Source: Haliclona indistincta (lineage: Eukaryota; Porifera; Demospongiae; Haplosclerida; Chalinidae). Taken from it: DNA of 64,000 nt. The position numbers and the translations under genes are program-made. Numbering within the stretch: the stretch's first letter is position 1; the number at the start of each line of letters is the position of its first letter. Positions 33,705 through 44,889 of the stretch are shown piece by piece. The stretch covers positions 2,303,016 to 2,367,015 of the forward strand of contig OZ024789.1 of NCBI GenBank assembly GCA_964017065.1, written 5' to 3'. The notes under the pieces were generated by a model. The model did no database searches and was not told the origin of the DNA. It saw nothing but the letters and a program-made list of their open reading frames with translations.

Positions 33705-35744
33705 CTAGCAGCTGTGTGCTAGCATGTAGACTTTCTATTGTGCACAGTGTGATATAAGCTACATGTAGCTACATCCATGTATAAATACAATTTCTCATCT
33801 CTTAGTTCATGTATTATCTGCTGACTAGCTGTAAGCTACAGTTGGCTCCAGCCCTCTTGATTCTGACCCTCATCACACTAGCTCATGAGTCCTGCTATGC
33901 ACAAATGAATTTTGACTTGTTGTCATCTATGTATTGCCACTGCATATACATGTACAGCCGGTGATTCAATCCTTAACAATAATGGCTTTGAGGTTGTTGT
34001 GGCACTAAGCAAAAATGGTACCACAGATGTTCTGTACAGTGGTGCAGCTACATTGCATTTAGTTGTCCTTTAGTGATGATGAGTTCCATTATTATTGCGT
34101 GCTTGTTGACTGTATGGTTGTATTTCACTACATGCCACTCTATGTGCCAGTGGCTCGTAGAATCCGTGTTTGACATCTTTGCTGCATAGCGTGGTATTGC
34201 TAGTATTGTATTGTATTATTTGTGTTGTATTATTTGTATCTTTGTATTGCTTTAATGTTGTAACTGTAAATATACTATTATGTGTAAACCATAATGTGTA
34301 GACTGTAAATACTTTAGTTATTATTGTGTAAACGTACTAAGAATGTGTTGTAGAATAGTCTTTGATTCTTGCTATAAATAGCTGTATGATTGTGAATTAA
34401 AAGTCTTGTGTTAGTATCAACTTGATCACCTATCGAATGCACTAGTCCTGGGCACGATATCACACATAGCTTGTTGATACATTGTAATGTATCTTGTAGA
34501 CTGTATATTGAGCTTGTGTTGTTACTGTAATGCACCTTATTAGACCGTAGTTCAATGAAATTCTGCAATTTGATTGGTCCATTAGAGGTGTCTATTTGCC
34601 ATAGACACCTACTTAGAACACCTGCGTTTACTTAGACACCTTTTAATTAACCACGTTGTTAATAACCACAAAAAACATGGCGGCGTTGAAAAACACACGC
34701 GAGTTTACACTGCCAGCGTTCGAAAACGCGCTGTTGTACGTCAAGAAAAAGTCCGCGATAATCTTCGCGCGCTGCAACCAGCTCGCGACCCCACGTTTTT
34801 GTGGGATAGCTGCGACAGTTTTTGTGGCGAATGTTACCAGGCCCTCATTCGGTAATTAATTATTAATTAGAGGGTGGGGCCTGGGGCGGAGGCTACAAGT
34901 TTTTAGGATCAAACACCACACCTACATCTACGGAGGCGAACGGCAGAATATGACTAGATTATGAAACAATAATGATATTCATCATTCCAATGATTTGCGT
35001 GGGCACAACTGGTAACCGTCACCTTAATATTGTTACACTCCTTTTCCAATCTTGTTTTCATACTTTTTTCTGAAATCATCAACCCCAAGTCTTAGTTCAT
35101 TTTTGTTGAAAATGTTTTTATTGTGTAATAAGTACACCATGTAGTTTGCGGACATTTTGCTTCACTCAGTGCCCCTCTCTTCTGCCACCCTAAGCTAGCA
35201 AAATTGCTACTATTGACACCTATTTCACTGGTTGCCTGCATGTACCTGTACCTTGATGTAACTATGTGCTTAGGAACTGTGTGTTTGTGTTTTAGATTGG
35301 GGGGAGACTTTGTTGTGCACAGTTTGATACCAGCTAGCTACATCGATGTCCATGTCATACAGTTTAGCATCAGCCTGTTCATGTGTGTTACTGAGAAAAT
35401 AATTTTATGCTTAGCATCTGTACGCAAATTGTCGAAGTATTTATATGATTAGTTGCACATTTTGTTTGTCACATATTCGGACCACCATGTTTGTGTATAT
35501 ATTATGTCCTTCCCCACTCCCACGTATTGTGTTGTTGTTGGTGTAAAATACTGAGCATTAGCATATAGTATGTACAGTGTAGTTACATGTATAGCCTAGG
35601 TCAGTGAGTTTGTACGAAGAAATCTATCATGCTTTAATGATAGTTTAGTTGTGTTCTTCTCCCAATCTAGTTTCCTTAGTAATGACATAAACAGATTTTC
35701 TTTTCTTAGTTCTCCAGGCTGTCCTCCATCGCTGTCCTGCTGCT
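33702..35744. other. No gene recognised; scattered repeat pieces
   Basis: The block at 34998-35110 matches one arm of the hairpin at 37907-38074 and its flank (TTTTCCAATCTTGTTTTCAT, GAAATCATCAACCC). The block at 35400-35500 recurs near 36300-36390 (GCTTAGCATCTGT.CGCAAATT). A 67-codon open frame at 34656 has no recognisable family. Confidence 0.45.
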
Positions 35745-36390
35745 CTGTCCTTTGTCCTGCTGTGCCTCTCTGCTGGTATGTATTGTTGTGCATGTGTATG
35801 TATTAGATATTTGAGGGTGCCTCCCACTTACGCCTGATACATTGTCTTCCCTAAGCTACATGTAGCTAGTCCTCTTTGTTCAGCAGAATGCTACTATTGC
35901 TGCCTTGTGTATATTGAACTATTGTTCTTCAAGCTTGTTGCTGGTATATTGAGCCAATGTTTTTACTTTCTAGCTTGTTACCAGTATCTGTTCATCTTAT
36001 TGTGTTGCTACTGTGTTGTTATACGTACATGTGTGTGGTTTGTAAATTTCCTCCCTCTTTCAACCCTGTCACTTTTGACGCTTTCCATGACAGTTAGTGC
36101 AATAATGATAGCATTTGAGACCTCAGTTACCTGCCGTGTGTTAAGGTGTTGTTAGTGTCTATGTCACATTGATTAGTGTTACTCTTCTAATCGTGTATCA
36201 ATGATGTAGTGTCAAGGGCATGCAACTTCGTATTTTCAAGCATTTGGTTTTGATAATTGTAATCAATCTTCTCTAGCAATAACGTGTTAGCGAAAAATAA
36301 TGCTTAGCATCTGTGCGCAAATTGTCAAAGTACATGATTAGTTGCACATTTATTTTTGTTTGTTCCATATTCGGACCACCATGTTAGTGT
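35745..36390. repeat. Dispersed repeat X, copy 2 (empty site)
   Basis: Diverged paralogue of 32290-33010 that lacks the 315-bp MITE: the corresponding junction reads ATACGTACATGTGTGTGG near 36020-36040. Confidence 0.7.
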
Positions 36391-36441
36391 ATAATCTGCT
36401 TGGAATAGGCCATTCCCACTAAGAGCCCAAGGAATTTAATT

Positions 36442-36641
36442 NNNNNNNNNNNNNNNNNNNNNNNNNNNNNNNNNNNNNNNNNNNNNNNNNNNNNNNNNNN
36501 NNNNNNNNNNNNNNNNNNNNNNNNNNNNNNNNNNNNNNNNNNNNNNNNNNNNNNNNNNNNNNNNNNNNNNNNNNNNNNNNNNNNNNNNNNNNNNNNNNNN
36601 NNNNNNNNNNNNNNNNNNNNNNNNNNNNNNNNNNNNNNNNN
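36442..36641. other. Assembly gap (200 N)
   Basis: Exactly 200 unknown bases, probably a scaffold-gap placeholder; the real length is unknown. Confidence 1.
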
Positions 36642-37335
36642 GGAGATGCTACTAGTAGTCACAAGTCTGTACTTGTACGCTTGTCTAAATGCCTATCGTT
36701 CGTGCGTTGCTTTCTGTTGTCAAGGATCATGTGACATATGTATGAGTCCTTCGTGCGTTGCATCACATGCGCACAGTAGCGCCCCGTTTATTTTCTGTTA
36801 TTCCACAGTTGTACACTCCTGGTAATAATTAGCTCCTGGTATTAACCCTTTAGCCACTGTGTTGTTTTCTCAAAAATTTGACTTGCTCGAAATTGGTGCT
36901 AATTTCTACTGCAGGCAGTATGCTAACGGTTCCGAACTAGTACCATGATTTTTTCCTAGCCAGGTCAATGTTTACGACAATGCACTAAACTCTGAGTTGG
37001 CCACTCCCACTTCGGAACCGAAGCCACTGAAGTGTTGCGACCTCGCCTTTTTTGGGATGATTCTGGTGTTCATTCACTGATACAAAAACCTGGTGGTGAG
37101 CAAGCAACACTGTTTATACCATATTCTACAGTAAGTTAAGCTGAATTTTGTGTGCTGTACGCGACATACACCAGAAATAGTGTCACGCTAAAATGAAAAA
37201 GGTTTAAACACTCGTGTTCTTAATTACCCACATGTGCCTGCAGTGTACACCAGGCCTAATTTTTAGGCCTGGGTACGAGGCTACATGTAGATATTGCTTA
37301 CCCCTAGTTTATTGATATTGCTTGTTCTTTTATAG
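36642..37335. other. Repeat-derived sequence, one element half
   Basis: 36840-37040 resembles part of 60390-60610 (CTCCCACTTCG.AAC.GAAGCC, AACGACCTCG-like blocks). 37136-37284 matches the right half of the element at 43493-43853 (GTCACGCTAAAAT, GGCCTAATTTTTAGGCC, TACGAGGCTAC). A short open stretch between them (37055-37135, ending ACA then GTAAGT) could be an exon, but it sits between repeats. Confidence 0.5.
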
Positions 37336-37481
37336 GAGCTAATCCAGCAGCAAGTTTTCATAACTTTAAGCAGTGGCTAATTCAGACGGTGATGAGGGAG
37401 GGGGGGAGGCAGTGTGTCTTTCAAATCACTACTTCTGAGCACAAGCCAGATAATGCCCTTTTCTTTCACAAATTGCGCTCC
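37336..37481 (+). CDS. Candidate internal exon, unknown gene
   Basis: Bounded by a good acceptor (TTGTTCTTTTATAG) and a consensus donor (GTAAGT). The 146 bases (start phase 2, end phase 0) are open and give a protein-like translation including FHNFKQWL, GGRQCVFQ and NALFFHKLR. I do not recognise the family. No neighbouring exon can be joined with certainty and the surroundings are repeats, so this may be an orphan exon or part of a gene disturbed by insertions. Confidence 0.35.
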
Positions 37482-37506
37482 GTAAGTATTTAATTATTGT
37501 CAAGTA

Positions 37507-37668
37507 TAGTGGCTTGGAGGTGTGTATGCTGAATATACCACCCAAGGTCGAGGCCAGAGGAAGTTTGCAGCCTTGAAAAACCAATTTCAGGGTTTATCTT
37601 GCCTGCAAACTACCTCTGGACTTGATCTTGGGGGTATATTTAGCATACACACTGCCAAGTCATGGTTT
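37507..37668. mobile_element. ~160-bp palindromic element
   Basis: The left half (GGTGTGTATGCTGAATATAC, then CCAGAGGAAGTTTGCAG) is inverted in the right half (CTGCAAACTACCTCTGG, then GTATATTTAGCATACACAC). Arms of ~65 bases with a ~30-base loop; non-coding. Confidence 0.8.
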
Positions 37669-37906
37669 ATATGTTCTTTAGTGTGTGGGTGTCGCTTCTT
37701 GTTCGTGCCGTGTGCTCATGAATCTCAGTCCAACAGCAAGTCCTAGGCCCATCAGAGACTCTGAGTGTGTGCACGTACAGTCTGGATCAGTTATAGTGTA
37801 CCACGAGTAAAGATTTATCTGTTATAGTGATTGAATTGCGGATAATATTAAGAGAAGAATGTTGGCTTTCCATACAAATTGTATCGGTATAGCAATCTCA
37901 GCTGTA

Positions 37907-38074
37907 AAAAGTATGGAAACAAGATTGGAAAAGAAGTTAGTGTAACAATATTAGCCATAGTGCTACCTCCCTAAATTAACCGTTTTCGATAGTGTGGTTA
38001 ATTTAGGGAGGTAGCACTATGGCTAATATTATTGTTACACTCAGTTCTTTTCCAATCTTGTTTCCATACTTTTT
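37907..38074. repeat. Near-perfect hairpin, ~75-bp arms
   Basis: The arm from AAAAGTATGGAAACAAGATT to CTACCTCCCTAAATTAACC pairs with GGTTAATTTAGGGAGGTAG to AATCTTGTTTCCATACTTTT around a ~14-base loop near 37987. There are only a few mismatches or small indels. One arm plus its right flank also occurs as a single copy at 34998-35110. Confidence 0.9.
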
Positions 38075-38209
38075 ACTGAAATCATCAACCCAAAATCACT
38101 TTCATTTTTGAAAAAAGGTTTATTACTTTAACAATAGAATCACTCGCAATCAAATGGTCACGTTATAACCGATACAGACTGTACCCGAGTAGGGTGTATG
38201 GCAACAAGA

Positions 38210-38646
38210 CAGACATTGCACATGTATACATGATACACGAGTACCTACACGAATTTTTTTTGAAAAGTAGATACAAGTATATACACGATGTCTTTTCAAT
38301 ACATACACGAAAATTCATCTACTTATAAAAAACAGCTTTTACAGCAGTCCAACAGCATTATTTCATGGTAAACCAGACCAAAATAATGCCTTTAATTGCA
38401 TCAAAAGCTTGCTGTAAAGATATTTCCATCTGAGTGTATTGATTTTGTCTCATAAAGACATGCAAAAAGCAATTTTGAGCAGTAAAAATCATTTTTCTTA
38501 ATTTATTTTACACGATTTCTAGATAAATCAGAATACAAGTAGATACAAGAAAACTATAACAGTAAATACAAGTACATACACGTTTGAAAATTGATAATAC
38601 AAGTAAATACAAGTAGACGAAAATTTGAATACACGTGCAATGTCTG
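38210..38646. mobile_element. 437-bp hAT-type MITE with 8-bp target duplication
   Basis: TIRs read CAGACATTGCAC.TGTAT at both ends (one mismatch). They are flanked by identical 8-base direct repeats CAACAAGA at 38202-38209 and 38647-38654. An 8-bp duplication and CAG...CTG termini are characteristic of hAT elements. The interior is AT-rich with iterated ATACAAGTA/GATACAAG motifs and no transposase. Confidence 0.92.
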
Positions 38647-38948
38647 CAACAAGATAGATGCTAGCTCTGAGCTACATGTAGCTGTGTAGCTTACCGCAAT
38701 CGCCAAGTCTGTTATTAAAACATGCAGTGGGCTAGGTTTTGGCACGTGCAGAGGTAATAAAGCTAATTTTGGTACCCACTTGCAGTATAATCTTAGCTGC
38801 TGTTGATTGTATGCATGATTTTTGTTTGAACTGATTTTTTAACAACTGGTATATTGCCAATACTGACATAAATCAACTAGCATTAGATCCATTATGTTAG
38901 CCAACATGTGCAGATTTATATTGTTTATAATTATACTACGGAAATTAA

Positions 38949-39554
38949 GGTGACGGGGTACAATTATGCCCACACGCTTATGAATATAATTAGTCTCCAA
39001 CAACGGCAATGTAAAATGGCTGTGATCGGTGAGCTACTTTTTTGTCGTCAAAATTTGCGAAGAGTACCTACCTGCCGGCCGTACACCACGACTGTTCCAT
39101 TTGTACAGACAATTGGACAGGGCCCGAGAGTGTAAACTTCGTCTGGTTATCAAAAACGTGCAAGTTAAAAGCAAGTTTTGGTGCTAGTTGTTGCCAAATG
39201 AACGGCTCAATCGAGAGAGATCGGCGCTTTACTCTGAAATCGCTTACCAGAATACCAAGCAAACATATTCAGGCCCTCGAATGACTCCAGATGAGTCGGT
39301 TAGCAGCAAACTTTGGTGCTTCTTTCTTACCGTTTTTGTAAAATTTGACGACAAAAATGGAAATATATATCTCTGGTTTTGCTGTGCTGCTGTCCCACTT
39401 TCGCCGTGGATTTTCACAGCTCTCACACTCCTCGAAAGAACAGTCTTTGGTACATCTATTGATCGCCTTCATAGCATTCTAGCGCTTTTTATTTTGACAC
39501 AGTGTCTATATTTATTTTGTGAATAATAAATTAGGCAAACTGTACCCTGTCACC
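38949..39554. mobile_element. 606-bp inverted-repeat element with TTAA target site
   Basis: Ends GGTGACGGGGTACA and TGTACCCTGTCACC (one mismatch) lie between TTAA at 38945-38948 and TTAA at 39555-39558. TTAA duplications are the mark of piggyBac-type transposition, although the terminal bases are not the usual CCC/GGG. Internal frames of 60-110 codons overlap on both strands and show no transposase motif, so it is non-autonomous. Confidence 0.85.
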
Positions 39555-39558
39555 TTAA

Positions 39559-40888
39559 GAGCGATGTTTGCGTTCATGTTCACACTTTTGTGTGCTTATT
39601 GGCTATTTCTATTTCTTGTTACAAAGAATTGTCAAAGGTAGTAGGTACTAATTTTAATAAGAGCAGTAATTAGAAACTTCACAAGAATGTGTAGTTTGTT
39701 GCAAAGCCTAAGCCACACCTCGGCCTTGGCCCAACACTTTTTGCCGACCTCCTCAGCTGGATTTTGCTAATACTGCCTAAGCCACTAGCTTAGTGACTGC
39801 AGTATATTACCGTATTTGACCAGATAAAAGCATGCACAGATAAACGCCAGGTGCTCAAACAAATGCTGGGGTAGTACCACCAATTTAGGCAATAAACACC
39901 TGTGCTTAATTGAACGCCGGGTCCTCCTGGATGTGGTTACGTATAAGCCACGTGTCAGCTCAATGGTTACCAGTAACGAGGAGCGACGATTGCCACATTG
40001 CTCACCACATATAAGTTACACTGCTCGCTGCTCACCATGTATAAGCAACGCTGCTTTTTTGAATTTTATCTCGAGTACAAGAAATATGCCTCTCCTTGGA
40101 TAAACGCCTACGGTCCCGATTAAACGCTGATCTGCTTGAATTACTTAAGCAATAGACGCTGGTTCGAATAATATGATAATGAGTAAAATATTACTACGGT
40201 CTGTATCGGTTATAGCGTGACCATGAGTAGCGATTTATCTGATAATTATAGCGATCGAGTCATGGATAATCAAAAGCAAAACGTTGGCTTACCATACAAA
40301 TTGTACCAGGTATAGCGATCTCAGCTATAGCAATAATCTGCTATAACGATAGAAAGATGCTGGGCAAAACGCATGGTTCTATGTAAAAGTGAATCGCTTT
40401 TAGCGATTACTGACCACACCCACGTAGGCTCGAGCTATGTGCCGAGTTCATCGAGCTCGATCACAACCGATCGATTGTGGCATTGCACTTACCAAGCTTA
40501 ATGGCATCGCACTTACCTTCAGCGCTTCAAGGCTGCTACAGTAGCAGAGTATGCTTCATGGCTGCAGTGCGCATACGTTTGCATTGTGATGATGTCATTA
40601 TTAATAGTTTATGAATATTAATTAATAGGTTCAACTTTTACTGATTTGCTTTGCTGCGATGTTTAAAGTTTATTATTCATTCATTTACAGAATGATCATG
40701 CCAGAGCCATGGCAGCACTGACACACCAGCTGAGACTGTGGGGACAGGAAATACAACAAAATCACACAGGCACCTGTGGAACTCTTTTGTCTCTGGAGGG
40801 CTCGGGGGGGGGTCCTTGGAGATTGTAGAGAATGGTGGAGGCCCCTTCCTCTAGCCCTCCTCATTATTCTCTGATATTCTCTGATATA
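39559..40888. other. No gene; repeat-derived
   Basis: 39805-40190 contains a series of GATAAACGCC/TAAACGCTG motifs and looks like a dispersed element. 40195-40345 is a diverged copy of 37775-37920 (GTTATAG.GTGACCA, TTGGCTTACCATACAAATTG, TATAGC.ATCTCAGCT). No coding signal. Confidence 0.5.
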
Positions 40889-41204
40889 CAAAGTAGATTG
40901 TCAGTTTCTCGTCACCGCCCGCATGGGTAAAAACTACCCGCATACTGGCTCATTATTAGTGAAATTGCAGTCTCCGCCTATTAATTTTAATAGCCACAAG
41001 AATGCACTACAGAGTACAAGCTGGTTGGCGTCCATAGAATTGTGTAGTCGTTTATTTTTGCTTGTTTATAGTAATGTACGATTCGTTTCGCACTTGTTTC
41101 GGGCTTTTAAATAGAAACCAAGAAATAATGAATAATAAATAATGACCTCCCGCCCGCTAGCGATTTACATTTTGGTGTTGACGAGAAACTGACAATCTAC
41201 TTTG
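40889..41204. mobile_element. 316-bp MITE with 26-bp TIRs
   Basis: CAAAGTAGATTGTCAGTTTC and the following CTCGTCA are exactly inverted at 41179-41204. The interior is non-coding. The target duplication is not certain. Confidence 0.85.
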
Positions 41205-41533
41205 CATGGCCTTATTCTGTAATTATTCTGTTCTATTACAAGAACAGATTTCTTCAGTCATGCACTTATTATTTCTTCAGTGTACTGTTTGTTTTTTCTC
41301 CATGAACTGTTTTTCTTCCTATCAATTTTCCTCTGTCCTTAATTATTTCTTGTACTGTTTTGTGTTTTCTTTATGAACTGTTTTTCTTCCTGAGTAACTG
41401 TCACAAAAATTTAGGCAAATACAAGATTATGGTTTAGGTGCATATTGCTAGGGCAAGTGTCTAGCAAACAAATTTACATGACCTGAATACAAATACACAA
41501 ATGCTTCGTATCAGCAACAATAATTAGTAGTAG
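41205..41533. other. No gene recognised
   Basis: Contains two diverged copies of a pyrimidine-rich block (ATGAACTGTTTTTCTTCCT) about 70 bases apart. Confidence 0.5.
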
Positions 41534-41717
41534 AGCTGGGCGATAGTGAAAATGTCACTATCACGATGATCACATAGATTACTATTACGATATGAAACTA
41601 TCACGATATTCAGTGCTTCTTGTACACGATGAACTTCCTTAAAATAACATGTGGTTTATATCGTGATAGTATGAATACTATCGCAATAGTGAATATATTT
41701 GCATATATCGCCCAGCT
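41534..41717. mobile_element. 184-bp MITE (AGCTGGGCGATA ends)
   Basis: AGCTGGGCGATA at the left is inverted as TATCGCCCAGCT at the right. The interior holds several CTATCACGATA-type palindromes, so the whole unit can fold. Non-coding. Confidence 0.85.
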
Positions 41718-41719
41718 AA

Positions 41720-42410
41720 TCTAATATCAACAACAGTGTGGTAGATATGCTACAACCAGCAGTACTACAGTAGAATACTAGTACCAGAAGTAGTGTAGTA
41801 AACACTACTACCAGCAACAGTGGTGATGTAACTAGAAGTATTAGCTCTCCATTGTGTGTAGAACTAGTAAACACCTGGTGAGTCATACACACCGGCATCT
41901 CTATAGCAGAACTTGGAGGGCTCATTTAGTCATGCTGGCATAACCAATAATGCTTGAGGTGTAGGGCTTGGGATAACCACCAGGTTTTCATCGACTTGGA
42001 ATCAAACTGTTTTTGCCAAAGCTTCTTTTATAATTTATTTACCTCCGTTTATAGGACAGGTCTAATCAGATCATTACACATTATTTTTGGACAGTTTTAC
42101 CATGAATTCTGGTCACCACCAATATTTGTTATTATACACAGTATCAGCAACAATTAACACCAGCAGCACTGTGGTAGATATTAGTACCACCAGTATTGTC
42201 TTGGTAGTGTATGCAGTAGACACTACTACAGTGAGGTAGCATAAGTATTCATTCTGCATTGTGTGTAGACTAGTAAATACCCAGTGAGTTACATGCTCAG
42301 GCATCTCTATAACAGGACTTGAGAGTGGAGCAGATTTAGTCATGCTGGCATGACCTGTAATGCTTGAGGAATAGGGTATGGGATAATCACCAGGTTTTTG
42401 TAGAATGCTA
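41720..42410. repeat. Tandem duplication, two ~270-bp copies offset ~415 bp
   Basis: Shared blocks in order: AGCAGTACT or AGCACTGTGGTAGATAT, CATTGTGTGTAGA.CTAGTAAA, GGCATCTCTATA.CAG.ACTT, TTTAGTCATGCTGGCAT.ACC and TGCTTGAGG..TAGGG. Non-coding. Confidence 0.8.
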
Positions 42411-42590
42411 AGCTCATCAGACTGTTACCCTGCAAACTACAGCAGAGCTTCTTTTAATATGGCTTCATGTAAGTGTATTCATTTACATCCAACCACACAG
42501 ATACTAATGTTCGCTTAGAGTTCATGGTTTTGATGGTGTTTTTGTTGGGTACAGGTGTGGACATGTTCCAACCTCCTATGTAATGGTCAG

Positions 42591-42712
42591 AAGGCTCTGG
42601 AGGGATTGAGAAGCTGCAAGGGAACCTGGCATACTCGTCATCTTCACTTGACCAAGCCCTCACAGGTCACCTAGCTTCCAGCAAGCAGCTACCTGATGAC
42701 TGGTTGGAGTGA
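42591..42712 (+). CDS. Candidate terminal exon, unknown gene
   Basis: After a GGTCAG acceptor, 40 codons are open to a TGA at 42710-42712, with a protein-like translation that includes GSGGIEKLQGNLAY and ends KQLPDDWLE. Ending in a sharp stop after a soluble-looking tail is consistent with a last exon. The upstream frame has a stop at about 42580, so the acceptor choice decides the reading. Family not recognised. Confidence 0.3.
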
Positions 42713-42780
42713 ATGTAATTACATGTTGATTCACTATGTGTGCTGGCTTCATCTGAAGACTAGATAATGACTGGTACAAT

Positions 42781-42800
42781 ACACACACACACACACACAA
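42781..42800. repeat. (CA)n microsatellite
   Basis: About ten CA units. Confidence 0.9.
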
Positions 42801-42934
42801 CTGCTTATGCATAACCATCACGGTATGCTTGTGTTTGGTATTGAGTAATACAGTGTTTGTACATGTAGTTTGACGTAATTCTGTTCTAAACGTTAACTGC
42901 TGGAGCTCATCTTAAATGTTCTTTTTTCTTTCAG

Positions 42935-43111
42935 GCAATGAGTATATCTCTCTGTGTTGCTGTCTGCAGACCCAGTTTGTCTCCTACTTGATGGAAGTTG
43001 TTGAGTACGCAATGTACCAGTTCGATGAGCAAGAGTTCACTTCGAATGAACACGCTCTCTCAATGATCAAACTAGTTCACTGGCATATTTGTACTTCAAT
43101 ACATCTTCAAG
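42935..43111 (+). CDS. Candidate internal exon, unknown gene
   Basis: A strong pyrimidine tract and CAG precede 177 open bases that end before GTATAC. The translation has ordinary protein character (NEYISLCC, LMEVVEYAMYQFDEQEF, SMIKLVHWHICTS), suggesting a helical segment. No family is recognised and no joined neighbour is certain. With the block ending at 42712 it could belong to different transcripts, since that one ends in a stop. Confidence 0.3.
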
Positions 43112-43492
43112 GTATACTGACCACACCTACATACCATTAGTAGATGGTTGTTAACATGTGATAGCTATAGAGAACTTATTGTTATTAAATTCTCATACAT
43201 GCTATATCCCAGTTGACCAAAAGATCAAAGGTTTTCCAAACATGCATTTTGTATACACACCTGGGTATCTTGGATATCACCTGGTCACGGATTAAAACAG
43301 TTGTCACTTATAACTGTAAAAATAGGCCAGGTGTATTTAAGCCCCACCTAGCAGGTATAGTGGTGGGCGATACGTTACCAAGTACTTGTAGCGTTTTTGT
43401 CTAATCCAGCCCTTGCATTATGTTGAGCTAATAGAGTGGTGAGCTGGCCCTGTCCTGGACTGGTTTGCATCTTGAACCAATGTGTAATGTAA
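43112..43492. other. No gene recognised
   Basis: Contains a fragment (CAGCCCTTGCATTATGTTGAG, near 43406) related to the ends of the 20-23 kb duplications. Confidence 0.4.
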
Positions 43493-43853
43493 AGCCTCGT
43501 GCCCAGGCCTGCTTTATTGCAGACGGCCTGGTACACACTGTTCGCACATGCATTTAATTTATTCAACATCTGGTTAAAACGCAGATACTTACCGTAGATT
43601 TCTCTGTGATACTTGGTTAGTCACGTGGTGAAACAAACTGTAGATGCTGTATACTGAGCTTTCACGAGGCTGGCACTTGTCTGCAAGCTACATGTACGTT
43701 TAGCTGAATTTCGTCCTAAATACGACATTGTAAGCTGAAAAGTGTAAGTGTCACGCTAAAATCTGAGCAAGCAATGTGTGCACGAGTTTCTTAATTACGT
43801 GCATGCGCCAGCAGTGTGTACCTGGCCTAATAATTTATGCCTGGTACGAGGCT
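43493..43853. mobile_element. 361-bp MITE, AGCCTCG ends
   Basis: The left end AGCCTCGTGCCCAGGCC and the right end ...GGCCTAATAATTTATGCC then TACGAGGCT are inverted over about 65 bases, with subterminal palindromes at both ends. Related right ends lie at 24983-25040 and 37136-37284. Non-coding. Confidence 0.8.
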
Positions 43854-44639
43854 ACTATTGAACTAGAGTCTAGATAAAAGACTTGTCACTGCCGTAACAA
43901 TATTCATGCTGTCATTGTTCAGTTCACAAGTTGAACAATGATAATTATGCTGATATTCACACAATATTATGGTATTGTACAACAGTTTGTGTTTCCTTGT
44001 GTTTCTTTGCACTCTCTGTTTCTATTAACTTTGACCTACTGATTCTATATAAAGGCCCATATTATTTCATGGTTGGTGTCTGCTCAGCGCACTCTCTCTC
44101 TCTGTACACAGCACAGACTCATCAATCTGTTATAATAGTGTAGTCATAATCAGACTTGTCTTGAGGTCACGACTGCTATACCACTGACTGGTAAGCTGTA
44201 GTATGTAGTGTGCTTGTTGTGTTGTGTATACATGTGGTAGAGCTCTCTATTTTTCACAGTGCAAAAATTACAAGGCTTCTATAAGAACTACTTCATTTGC
44301 TGGCTTCATGTAGGATTACAATGGAACCTGCGGGTCTCTGAAATGTGGACGCACATCAGACACTTAAGTGTAGAAACTGACTCTCCTTCAGAACACACTA
44401 GTGATCTCTGATACTAGATGTACTCTCTGTATTCTATAACTGTCCTGTTTTGTCATCATGTTCACCACTTTTTTGTAATAGATGAAAGATGTCTACAAAC
44501 AGAAAATTAGATGGCACGACTGCATGATAAGACCAAGATTTAGTAAGCAGGAAACTGAGACTAATAGGCATTGACTTTGGTGGTCGAATTATGCTGTGAC
44601 TATAAATACATGATGCAGCACTGGCTCTGATTATCACAC
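43854..44639. other. No gene recognised
   Basis: AT-rich sequence. The piece at about 44250-44345 resembles 25110-25215 (ACTTCATTTGCTGGCT, GGAACCTC/TGCGG). No coding signal. Confidence 0.4.
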
Positions 44640-44855
44640 GTTTACAGCACGAAATGTACTGCAGGATAACACCTTTGAATAGATGTGGTGATGTTTGTGA
44701 ATTGAGTTGAGTAGTTTCACAGCGCTAGATGTATTGCATGAGAATATATTTCGGTGCTTCATCAGTTTGGATTTTCAATGATTTGAGCTGTTTCATAGCA
44801 CAAAATGTACTGTGAGATAATACGTTTCAGTGCTTTTCAGTAGTTGTTTGTAGTA
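44640..44855. repeat. Relic of the ~114-bp tandem repeat
   Basis: About two diverged units of the family at 16725-17275: AGCA..AAATGTACTG..GATAA and GAGT.GTTTCACAGC blocks recur with the same order and similar spacing. Confidence 0.7.
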
Positions 44856-44889
44856 CCATGTATACTTGGTCATGTATACTACCATGTAT

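Noticed and set aside
34656..34859. 67-codon frame starting near AAAACATGGCGGCG
   Set aside because: No recognised family, and short; surrounding sequence looks repeat-derived.
36384..36662. 92-codon frame spanning the N gap
   Set aside because: Most residues are unknown; it is an artefact of the gap.
39188..39526. 112-codon frame as a piggyBac transposase fragment
   Set aside because: No DDE or Cys-rich motif, and similar frames on the opposite strand; left as non-coding interior of the TTAA element.
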